From the NCBI RefSeq assembly GCF_000495835.1, contig NZ_AWGC01000006.1:1-64000 (forward strand): a stretch of 64,000 bases of DNA, in the 5' to 3' direction. This document shows, one piece after another, positions 42,843 through 50,127 of this stretch. A program made the translations under genes and the position numbers. The DNA comes from Asticcacaulis sp. AC402. Lineage in GTDB: Bacteria; Pseudomonadota; Alphaproteobacteria; Caulobacterales; Caulobacteraceae. Numbering within the stretch: the stretch's first letter is position 1; each line of letters begins with the position of its first letter. The notes beneath the pieces are model-generated. The model saw only the letters and a list, made by a program, of their open reading frames with translations, did no database searches and was not told the origin of the DNA.

Positions 42843-42933
42843 GGTGCGGAGAAACGGCGTCTGTGGGAAGTCCTGAAAGTTGCTTGTGATAAGCAAAGCG
42901 GTTGGTCGTTTAATGATTCCGACCGCTTTAGCT

Positions 42934-43043
42934 CCTTTCTTCTTCGCGTCTTCGCGTGAAATGTTGGGACAGTTCGGACAGCCTGTGGCGGTGGACAAAG
43001 ACCTTCAAGAGGTCTCACGCGAAGACGCAAAGGCGCGAAGGGA
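42934..43043. repeat. Long hairpin with CTTCGCGT-type tandem arms; rest of gap empty
   Basis: The left arm 42934-42961 (CTTCGCGTCTTCGCGTGAAA) pairs with 43014-43043 (TCACGCGAAGACGC plus a GCGCGAAGGGAA extension). The loop is about 52 bp. It lies after the methyltransferase stop and may end its transcript. In the remaining gap 43044-43349 I see only an ordinary leader with GGAGGG before the next gene. Confidence 0.85.
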
Positions 43044-43349
43044 ATGCGCCCACACCAGGCGCTTAAGCGCCGAACCAGGTGTTGCACTTCAAGTTTGATA
43101 CCGCTCGGTTGGGGAATATTGCCCTGTCCCCGCGTTTTTCATACATAGGGTGTCAGCCTTATTCCGGGTACTTGCGAAGTGGTCAAAAACGGACACCTAT
43201 CCGTCGCAGAGCCTGCTTCCCGGAGCACGGAGCCATGCCGCTATTGTCGCGCAAAGCCTTGGCGTGAAGGGCTGTTCCTTCATCTCGGAGCGACCCTGTA
43301 CGCTTTGACGTGGCAAGGCTATGCTTGCCTATCCACGGAGGGCGAGATC

Positions 43350-44243
43350 ATGAAACGGTTGTCTGCGAGTGTGATGGCTATGGGGCTGGCGATGGTGGCC
43401 GTGCCGGCCTTCGCCACCACCTATGTTCCAGCGGAGATGAAATGCCCGGTCGGGGGCAAAAAATTCAGCTATCAGGCCATGGCGTCCAACTCCTCCTGGG
43501 GCGCGCGGCCAGACGGCAAGCGCTATTCGCCGACGCCGGTCGGGCCTATCCCCGAATGTCCGGACAATCACCTCGTCGTCTACCGCGAATTCACCAAGGA
43601 CGAGGTCGTCCGCCTCAAGGGTTTGATCGAGTCTGCGGACTACAAGGCCATGACCGGCGTCGAAATGCCCTATTACCGCGCGGCGTGGCTGGAGAAGGCT
43701 TTGTCGGGCGCCAACCAGAACCACGCCTGGATGCTGCTGACGGCATCATGGGAGGCTGAGGACGGTTCGGGGCAGAAGGCGCGTTATCAGGCGGAGTTCG
43801 CTGTTGCGGCTGCGGCTCTTCCGCCCCAGCCGGAAGACGAGGCCTGGCGCATGCTCGCCGTGCGGGTGGCCAATGCCCGCCGGGAGCTAGGCGATTTCGC
43901 CGGCGCCACGGCGGCGCTGGAGGCTCTACCTCTGGCCAAACTGGCGCAAGGGCTCCCGGCGACGGAAGCCGAGGCTGAAAGGCTCGGGGACAGAAGCAAG
44001 CTCGATATCTGGTACTTTCTCGACTTCGTGCGCCGCCTGCAAGTGGTCATCGCACGCCAGGACCGGTCGGCTGACCCGATCGATATGATCGGGGCGAGGA
44101 TCGCGGCGCAAAAGTGCTTCTTCGAGGCTGAGGCTTTGTCGGAGGCGGATAAGTCGCTGTGTCAGGATGCCGAAATCCAGGCGGAAATCGCCGATAACCT
44201 TGAATACTGGACAGAGGCCAAGGCCGAACGGGGCGCGCAGTGA
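43350..44243 (+). CDS. Exported protein of unknown function
   Basis: The product has 297 residues from ATG 43350 with GGAGGGCG upstream. A signal peptide covers about 1-24 (AVPAFA-TTY). The mature protein opens with MKCPVGGKKFSYQAM, a short CxxGGKxF motif like those seen in DUF2225-type proteins, followed by helical, tetratricopeptide-like segments (WRMLAVRVANARRELGDFAGATAALEAL). Three cysteines are present beyond the signal. The family is not recognised with confidence. It appears monocistronic, with an A/B repeat immediately downstream. Confidence 0.7.
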   Translation: MKRLSASVMAMGLAMVAVPAFATTYVPAEMKCPVGGKKFSYQAMASNSSWGARPDGKRYSPTPVGPIPECPDNHLVVYREFTKDEVVRLKGLIESADYKAMTGVEMPYYRAAWLEKALSGANQNHAWMLLTASWEAEDGSGQKARYQAEFAVAAAALPPQPEDEAWRMLAVRVANARRELGDFAGATAALEALPLAKLAQGLPATEAEAERLGDRSKLDIWYFLDFVRRLQVVIARQDRSADPIDMIGARIAAQKCFFEAEALSEADKSLCQDAEIQAEIADNLEYWTEAKAERGAQ

Positions 44244-44331
44244 AAAACCTCTTGGCGAAGTATACCCGGTGGGTCATTTGACTCGGCCGGGGGTTCTCTT
44301 GAGCGGCGACTTGGTTTATGGCGTTGCCCCT

Positions 44332-44434
44332 AGAGCGCAATCCGATAAAGTGTGTCGTACTTTTCGGATAAATTGCGCGACAAAACAAAAACTTAGAGCG
44401 GGGTTTTGATTTCATCAAAATTCATCCCGCTCTA
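44332..44434. repeat. A/B hairpin repeat, short variant
   Basis: Module B (AGCGCAATCCGATAAAGT...ACTTTTCGGATAAATTGCGC) lacks the usual inner 20 bp but keeps a stem. Module A follows (AGAGCGGGGTTTTGAT...ATCAAAATTCATCCCGCTCT). The order is B then A on the plus strand, the reverse of 53351-53466. It fills the promoter region of the LacI gene, ending 25 bp before its likely start. Confidence 0.88.
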
Positions 44435-44459
44435 GTCCATGCGCTTTCGGGAGATCCTG

Positions 44460-45479
44460 TTGACAAACCCTACGATCGTTGAGGTGGCCAAGCTTTCCGG
44501 GGTTTCCATCACGACTGTTTCGAGATGTCTGAACGCGCCGGAAAAGGTGGGAAAGAAGACACTTGCGAAGGTTCGCCGGGTCATCGAAGAGATCAATTTC
44601 AGCCCGAACATGCTGGCCCAAAGCTTCCGGCGCGGCAAGACCAACATTATCCTGGTTGTCGTTCATGAAATCGGAAATCCGCTGTTTGCGGAAATTCTCG
44701 AAGGTATCCGGGGCGTCCTTGATAGCCGATACTCTATTGTGCTGACCGAGTCCCGCCCTGGGGTCACAGACACCAATTCCTTTATCGACATGCTGGTCGC
44801 CAAACAGGTTGAGGGTGTGATCCTCCTGTGCTCGACCTTGCCGTTCAGCAAGAAGCTGATTGAGGTCAACAAGTCGAAGACCCTGCCGATCGTTATCGGA
44901 CTGGAGCCCATCAGTGACGATCTCAGGCAGTTTCCAAGCGTCCACATCAACAACTACCAGGCCGCGCATGATGCCACCCAGTATCTGATCACCTCTGGTC
45001 ACAGCGATATCGTATTTGTTTCAGGGCCAAAGCACTCCTACGCCACCAAGGACCGCGAAGTGGGATTTTCCGACGCCATGCAAGCGGCCGGACTAAAGCT
45101 TGAGGAAGGCGCCATCCTGCATTCCGACCTGACGTCCAATGGCGGGGTGAATGCGGGCATGGAGATTTGCGCCCGAACCAATATGCCAACGGCCATCTTT
45201 TGCGCCAACGATGATATGGCGCTCGGTGTGTTAAGTTTCGCGACAAGGCGCGGCATCAAGGTTCCGGAAGATCTTTCCATAATGGGTTTTGACGATACGC
45301 GATATGCAGCGATCGCCAATCCGCCGCTTTCGACGGTGCTTCAGCCGGCACGGGATGTCGGCATCAGCGCTGCCAAACGGCTCCTGCGCGCGATAGATTC
45401 GCCCGACGATAGCGCTGTGAAGGCTGAGATCTTGCCACACCGGCTTGTCATTCGCAATTCGACCGCACCACGCCGGTGA
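44460..45479 (+). CDS. LacI family transcriptional regulator
   Basis: The product is 339 residues from TTG 44460, which has GGGAG upstream and gives the usual short LacI N-terminus; ATG 44439 adds 7 residues but lacks a ribosome binding site. The HTH is TIVEVAKLSGVSITTVSRCLN, and the hinge helix reads SPNMLAQSFRRG. The sugar-binding domain resembles periplasmic binding proteins (IFCANDDMALGVL, LSIMGFDDTRYAAIANPPLSTV). It faces the polysaccharide locus end-on and is the natural candidate to bind the two LacI-type sites at 49993 and 50081. The inducer is unknown. Confidence 0.88.
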   Translation: MTNPTIVEVAKLSGVSITTVSRCLNAPEKVGKKTLAKVRRVIEEINFSPNMLAQSFRRGKTNIILVVVHEIGNPLFAEILEGIRGVLDSRYSIVLTESRPGVTDTNSFIDMLVAKQVEGVILLCSTLPFSKKLIEVNKSKTLPIVIGLEPISDDLRQFPSVHINNYQAAHDATQYLITSGHSDIVFVSGPKHSYATKDREVGFSDAMQAAGLKLEEGAILHSDLTSNGGVNAGMEICARTNMPTAIFCANDDMALGVLSFATRRGIKVPEDLSIMGFDDTRYAAIANPPLSTVLQPARDVGISAAKRLLRAIDSPDDSAVKAEILPHRLVIRNSTAPRR

Positions 45480-45499
45480 ACAACGCTTAGAAGTCCCGA

Positions 45500-45812
45500 T
45501 CCAATACCAAGCCACTTTGACTTTGACATTCTTTCCGCAAGGGGCCCCCTCTGTCTCGAGCCTCGCCGGCAGGCAGCGCTACGATCTCCGATCTCCGCTT
45601 GCTCGCCATGGCACGGGCCACCCCGCTCCCCATCGAAGGGATGGGGAGGAGAAAAAAAGAACATGTTCAATGGTTTCTTCTCCTCCCCATTTCAAATGGG
45701 GAGGTGCCGAGCAAGCGAGCCCAAAGGGCGAAGCGCTGCCTGCCGGCGAGGCTCGAGGCGGAGGGGGCTACCTACTGTCAAAGTGTCAATCTTTTCGTTG
45801 ATAGGTATAAGT
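45500..45812. repeat. R2 repeat copy b in a roughly 300-bp imperfect palindrome
   Basis: The right part 45696-45808 is an inverted copy of 36404-36517. The left part 45541-45610 repeats the CTCGAGCCTCGCCGGCAGGCAGCGCT core in opposite orientation. Between them ATGGGGAGGAGAA (45641-45653) and TTCTCCTCCCCAT (45678-45690) form an inner stem. The whole could extrude as a cruciform. It lies between convergent genes; no coding sequence is supported here. Confidence 0.88.
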
Positions 45813-45823
45813 GTTTGTTTTGT

Positions 45824-45885
45824 AGCGCAATTTTTCCGAAAACGGGAACGCCCGTGCGGTGGCGTCCACTTTATCGGATTGCGCT
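45824..45885. repeat. Module-B hairpin repeat copy at the 3' end of the alginate-lyase-like gene
   Basis: The 62-bp element starts AGCGCAATTTTTCCGAAAAC and ends TTATCGGATTGCGCT. Read leftward, it supplies the final S-A-I-R codons and TAA of the lyase-like gene. Confidence 0.9.
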
Positions 45886-47079
45886 CTCGGATTCCCCCAT
45901 GTGGACTGGCGTCGTATCCGAGGGGCCCGCATGGGTCAGAGATTCGTAAAAAATGTTCAATTCCGAACGGCCATGCGGCCTCACGCGCTCGATGATGAGC
46001 CGTTCGGTGTACGGAAGCGCATGGCCCAGCCGATTGTGATAGTGGTTGAAACCGACTTCGAAGGTGTCAAACACCACAGCTGTCGCCGTCGCGTTTCCGC
46101 ACGTCCCCTGCATATCACCTGTCAGCAGTTGGCGGGACATCAGTTCCATGGCTGATGTGAACCGCTTTGCGTGGGTGGCATAGACGTCCACGCCCTGATT
46201 CCAGGCGATCTCGGCCGCATGCAGGGCCGAGGCGAGGCCGAACTGGGCGTGGTGACCATTGTCGCGGCAGGTCTCCTGGGTCAGGCCATCGACCCACTTT
46301 GTCGGGCGGAACCAGAAGACGTCGACATTGCCCCCGTCACCAGCGATGGGCGCTATGGCGGAATCGGTCTCGAGGTAAATATAGGCGGGGAGGCGGGTTT
46401 GTAGCCGTTGCAGGCCGCGTTCAAATTCGACCTTGTCGTCGTTGAACACGGCAATAGTCATCAGGGCGTCGATCTGCGTGAGGTCGACATTGCCGTTCCA
46501 GCGGCTGGCGACGGCGAGTTGGGGGTAGAAGGCGCGACGAAACATGGCCTGAAAAGCGGCTATGTCGTCAGACGTCCAGTCGGGTGATGATCGCATGATT
46601 TCGGCCGCTTCGCCAAACAGCACACCCATCCACCCCGCGTGTAACCGGTCCTGATCTGTTCCACCAACGAAACCTCGGAAATCCGCCCATCGGTTCAGAA
46701 TGGCAATGGCCTGGCGCGAATAGGTCTGGTCGCCGGTGAGGCGCCAGGCCAGAGCATTGGCGTAGGCTTTTTCCGCCTCTAGCCTGGAGGCTGAGTCCTG
46801 GTTCCGGTCCCTGGCGTCCACGACTGTCAGGGCCGGGCCGGCCGGCTGAGCCTTGCGTTTCACCTCGATCAGGGCGCTGGCCCAAGGTGACTTATGCTGT
46901 GCGATCCGTGATCTTACGCTGTCGAGACTGGACTCCGTGTTCAGCGCCCCCGGGTGTCGAAAGGCGGAAACCGCATCCGCGGCGTGGGCTGGCTGGGGGC
47001 CGTAAGCCCAAAGGCTGACCATGAACGCCAGCATTGCGGCGCCAATCCTTGCATGAGGCTTCGTTCGGCGTTGGGACAT
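45871..47079 (-). CDS. Alginate lyase family protein, exported
   Basis: The product has 402 residues from ATG 47079 (MSQRRTKPHARIG); a frame starting at 47139 adds 20 residues without support. The signal peptide ends at about PAHA-ADAV. The alpha/alpha-toroid pattern and the segment WVDGLTQETCRDNGHHAQFGLASALHAAEIAWNQGVDVY match the alginate lyase domain (PL5-like superfamily), with the putative catalytic Asn/His/Tyr region. It should depolymerise a uronate-containing glycan by beta-elimination, giving products for the GH105 neighbour. The C-terminal ..ESAIR and the stop come from the repeat at 45824-45885. Confidence 0.85.
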   Translation of the reverse strand: MSQRRTKPHARIGAAMLAFMVSLWAYGPQPAHAADAVSAFRHPGALNTESSLDSVRSRIAQHKSPWASALIEVKRKAQPAGPALTVVDARDRNQDSASRLEAEKAYANALAWRLTGDQTYSRQAIAILNRWADFRGFVGGTDQDRLHAGWMGVLFGEAAEIMRSSPDWTSDDIAAFQAMFRRAFYPQLAVASRWNGNVDLTQIDALMTIAVFNDDKVEFERGLQRLQTRLPAYIYLETDSAIAPIAGDGGNVDVFWFRPTKWVDGLTQETCRDNGHHAQFGLASALHAAEIAWNQGVDVYATHAKRFTSAMELMSRQLLTGDMQGTCGNATATAVVFDTFEVGFNHYHNRLGHALPYTERLIIERVRPHGRSELNIFYESLTHAGPSDTTPVHMGESESAIR

Positions 47080-47142
47080 GGTGTGGATCAAACCCGTGTA
47101 CGGCCTTCCACATAAGCCCTTCGGCATCGGCTTTACCACGGT

Positions 47143-48402
47143 CTATCGCTTGCGCCGGGTTTTGGGTTGGGCGCCTGGCTTCTCCTGAAGATCTGCTACG
47201 GCCGTGGCCGCCAGGAGAAAGGCGCCGACGCCATAGATCTGGCTGTCGTCAAATGTGTTGAGTTCAGGGCGATCACTGATCGGCTGCACCCAGCCCAGCT
47301 TGCCGTTATCGTGGACGGAGCGGGTCAGGGCCTGCCAGCCCAGGTCAACATGGGGGCCGTAGGCGGCGGGATCGAGCAGGCCGTTCTCTATGCCCCAGGC
47401 CAGTCCGTAGACAAAGAAGCCTGTGCCGCTGGATTCCGGCAAGGATCCCTTGGGGTCGCCCAGCAGAGACGAATTCCAGTAGCCGTCGGGCTTCTGAACG
47501 GAGATAAGCCTGGCCGCCATCGTCTTGAACAGCGCCTCGAATTTGGCGCGGTCAGGGTCGGCCTTGGGGAGGTGAGTCAGAATATTGGCCAGGCCTGCGA
47601 AAACCCAGCCATTCCCCCGGCTCCAGAAAATCTTTTCTCCGTTTTCGCCGCGCCGATCGAAAAAGCGGCTGTCGCGGAAATAGAGTCCGCTGTCCGTGTC
47701 CAGGAGATAGTCCGTTGCCGCCCAGAACTCAGCCTTGGCAAAGGCGGTATAACGTGGATCCCCGGTGACCTGGCTCAGTTCAATGAAGGCAGGTGGCGAC
47801 ATGAACAGTGCGTCGCACCAGCACCAGCGATCAAAGCAAAGCGGATCCCCGGCGCCGGCCGGACGTTCGATAAAGGCAAAATCGGCATGCGGCGGATTGG
47901 CAAGGATGAGATCGAAGGCTTTACGCATAGGGGCGAGTGCCTCAGGCCCGGCGCCGTGTCGCGAGGCCCACAGATAGGCCTGGCCGACAGCGTGGTCATC
48001 GGCATGGTACAGGCGACGTCCCAGTTCCCATCGATTGCTTTCGCCGCGGGCCATCAAAAAATCCCGATACTGCGGGCTCTGGCTGCGATCAGCCAGGTGC
48101 ATCAGTCCGATGAAGAAAGCGCCCTGGACCCAACCCCTGGGGTCGGTGGAATCGGCGGCATTTCTTGGGTGCACCTGGCCGGCGGCCAGCATGGCGATCT
48201 GGTGATCAGCCACCTTTTCGGCCAGAAGCAGGATTTCCGCCCGCGTCATTGGACGCGCCGCCGGGGGCGCGCCTGCGGATTTTGCGAGTGTCGGCGCGCC
48301 AGTCACCGCCGGCTCCGACAAGGCTGCGACGGGCGTAATGGCAAGTCCTGCAAGGGCAACAAGGGAGGCGAACGAGCGGAGGTAAGGTTTGCGTCTCATC
48401 AT
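47143..48402 (-). CDS. GH105 unsaturated glucuronyl/rhamnogalacturonyl hydrolase, exported
   Basis: The product has 419 residues from ATG 48402 with GAGGA upstream. The signal peptide covers about 1-30. The (alpha/alpha)6 barrel has the GH105/GH88 pattern: PRGWVQGAFFIGLMHLAD, YHADDHAVGQAYLW, and the catalytic Asp D197 in FDRWCWCDALFMSPPAF, with FWSRGNGWVFAGLANIL later. These enzymes hydrate the double bond of the unsaturated uronic acid left by polysaccharide lyases. It lies 63 bp from the lyase-family gene, so the two act in sequence. Confidence 0.9.
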   Translation of the reverse strand: MMRRKPYLRSFASLVALAGLAITPVAALSEPAVTGAPTLAKSAGAPPAARPMTRAEILLLAEKVADHQIAMLAAGQVHPRNAADSTDPRGWVQGAFFIGLMHLADRSQSPQYRDFLMARGESNRWELGRRLYHADDHAVGQAYLWASRHGAGPEALAPMRKAFDLILANPPHADFAFIERPAGAGDPLCFDRWCWCDALFMSPPAFIELSQVTGDPRYTAFAKAEFWAATDYLLDTDSGLYFRDSRFFDRRGENGEKIFWSRGNGWVFAGLANILTHLPKADPDRAKFEALFKTMAARLISVQKPDGYWNSSLLGDPKGSLPESSGTGFFVYGLAWGIENGLLDPAAYGPHVDLGWQALTRSVHDNGKLGWVQPISDRPELNTFDDSQIYGVGAFLLAATAVADLQEKPGAQPKTRRKR

Positions 48403-48479
48403 GTGGTCCTCGAAGCGTAGGTCTGTTGGCAATCAGGCGGCGATGACTTTAGGCGGGCGGAGAAGGTGCAGACGAAAGA

Positions 48480-49520
48480 TTACAAGTCTGAAGAAACGCG
48501 CCATATGTTAAGGCCGCCATCGCTGGCGTAAACCTCAATGCGGGCCAATTCCTCTTCGCTAAAGGCAAGATTGTCTAACGCGCGCATCGTATCGTCAAGC
48601 TGAGCCACGGTACGGGCCCCGACCAGTGCTGACGTGACCCGTGGGTCGCGAAGAACCCAGGCGATGGCCATCTGGGCCAGGGTTTGCCCCCGGCCTTCCG
48701 CGATGGCGTTCAGGGCGCGTATCCGATGCAGATTTTCGGGCGTTACGAGGTCGGGGCTGAAGGAACCGGCCTTGGCGGCCCGGGCATCCGAAGGGACGCC
48801 GTCGATGTACTTTTTGGTCAGCAGGCCCTGAGCAAGCGGAGAAAAGGCAATACAGCCGACGCCCAGGTCGCTGAGCGTTTCGAGCAGCTCGGCTTCGATC
48901 CAGCGATTCAGCATCGAATAGGACGGCTGATGGATCAGCAGTGGCACCTTGTGGGATTCAAGGATCTCCGCCGCCTGTGCTGTCAGATCTGGCGAGTAGG
49001 AAGAGATGCCAACATACAAGGCCTTGCCCTGCCTGTGCAGTGTGGCCAGGGCGCCCATCGTTTCCTCAAGCGGGGTTTCTGCGTCGACGCGATGGGAATA
49101 AAAGATGTCAACATAGTCCAGCCCCATGCGCTTGAGGCTCTGGTCACACGAGGCGATCAGATACTTTCGCGAGCCCCCCACGTCACCATAGGGGCCCGGC
49201 CACATATCCCAGCCCGCCTTGGTCGAAATCACCAGTTCGTCGCGATGCGACCGGAAGTCGGTGGCCATCACGCGGCCAAAGTTCTCTTCCGCCGACCCGT
49301 AGGGCGGCCCATAGTTGTTGGCGAGATCAAAATGGGTAATGCCCTTGTCGAAGGCGTGCCGCAGAATGGCGCGGCCCGTTTCAAAGACATCGTCGCCACC
49401 AAAGTTCTGCCACAGCCCAAGCGAAATTGCCGGCAGTTTCAATCCGCTGCGGCCGCAGCGCCTGTAGGGCATGGTGTCGTAGCGCGAAGGTTGGGCGGTG
49501 TAGGGGAGGGGAAAGGCCAT
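48480..49520 (-). CDS. Aldo/keto reductase (YghZ-like)
   Basis: This 346-residue NADPH-dependent reductase resembles L-glyceraldehyde 3-phosphate reductase YghZ in layout. The tetrad is recognised in FDLANNYGPPYGSAEENFG (Asp, Tyr), STKAGWDMWPGPYG (Lys) and VDIFYSHRVD (His). The NADP-binding end is SALVGARTVAQLDD. It is probably a sugar or uronate-derived aldehyde reductase in this locus. It follows the GlcG-like gene by 6 bp. Confidence 0.88.
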   Translation of the reverse strand: MAFPLPYTAQPSRYDTMPYRRCGRSGLKLPAISLGLWQNFGGDDVFETGRAILRHAFDKGITHFDLANNYGPPYGSAEENFGRVMATDFRSHRDELVISTKAGWDMWPGPYGDVGGSRKYLIASCDQSLKRMGLDYVDIFYSHRVDAETPLEETMGALATLHRQGKALYVGISSYSPDLTAQAAEILESHKVPLLIHQPSYSMLNRWIEAELLETLSDLGVGCIAFSPLAQGLLTKKYIDGVPSDARAAKAGSFSPDLVTPENLHRIRALNAIAEGRGQTLAQMAIAWVLRDPRVTSALVGARTVAQLDDTMRALDNLAFSEEELARIEVYASDGGLNIWRVSSDL

Positions 49521-49526
49521 AGGTCT

Positions 49527-49946
49527 TCAGTCCAGCGAATTGAGAATGGCGGTGACGCCGATCTGAGCGATTTCGAAGTCTTCCTCGCCGGTCAGTCCGC
49601 TGACGGCGACAGAGCCAACACAGTCGCCCCGGTAGAAAACGGGCGCCCCGCCTTCCCATCCCAGATAACGCGCGTCACCATGATAGTGGACATCCCAGCC
49701 GCCTTCGGCAGCGGCGCGGCCCAGGTCGCCACTGGCTTGACGCAGGCGGGATGAGGTGTACACCTTGTTCGTGGCAATGGTCGCGGTCGCAAGCCCGGCG
49801 CCATTCATGCGCAACAGCCCGACCAGTTCGCCATGGCGGTCGGCGACCGCGACACTGCCTGTTTTTTTGCGTGCCTTCAGTTCCGCGACGCAGGCGTCGA
49901 TCGCCAGTCGTGCTTCGTCTTCGCCAAGGTCCAGGCTGGATTGCAT
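49527..49946 (-). CDS. GlcG/HbpS family heme-binding-like protein
   Basis: The product has 139 residues from ATG 49946 (MQSSLDLG), with AGGAAA upstream. The family pattern is clear: VAVADRHGELVGLLRMNGA, ATIATNKVYTSSRL and GGAPVFYRGDCVGSVAVSGLTGEEDFEIA. Members bind heme or act as small accessory proteins near glycolate and sugar genes, and their role is often unknown. It is the first gene of the leftward row that includes the reductase, GH105 and lyase-family genes. Confidence 0.85.
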   Translation of the reverse strand: MQSSLDLGEDEARLAIDACVAELKARKKTGSVAVADRHGELVGLLRMNGAGLATATIATNKVYTSSRLRQASGDLGRAAAEGGWDVHYHGDARYLGWEGGAPVFYRGDCVGSVAVSGLTGEEDFEIAQIGVTAILNSLD

Positions 49947-49992
49947 GTGCGTGTTTTCCTGCAGATTGCGTTTCAAGCGCTTAACTGAAAAA

Positions 49993-50006
49993 TGGAAACG
50001 ATGTCA
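49993..50006. promoter_or_regulatory. Candidate LacI-type operator, left site
   Basis: TGGAAACGATGTCA fits the LacI/GalR pattern TGNAAACGNTNNCA. It lies 46 bp upstream of the GlcG-like gene in the divergent region shared with GH3. A palindrome AAGCGCTT (49975-49982) is next to it. Confidence 0.55.
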
Positions 50007-50080
50007 ACTTTTTTTGCGGCTCAGAACTGATAAGGAATATAAAATGTCTTGCCAAAACGGCATGCAATGGTTTAAAAATA

Positions 50081-50094
50081 TGAAAACGTTACCA
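50081..50094. promoter_or_regulatory. Candidate LacI-type operator, right site
   Basis: TGAAAACGTTACCA matches the left site at 10 of 14 positions, 88 bp away and 33 bp before the GH3 start. Two sites at this distance would allow looping by a tetramer or independent control of the two divergent operons. Confidence 0.55.
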
Positions 50095-50127
50095 TGCGCT
50101 TTGGTGCGCAGTTCAGGAGGAAATTGG

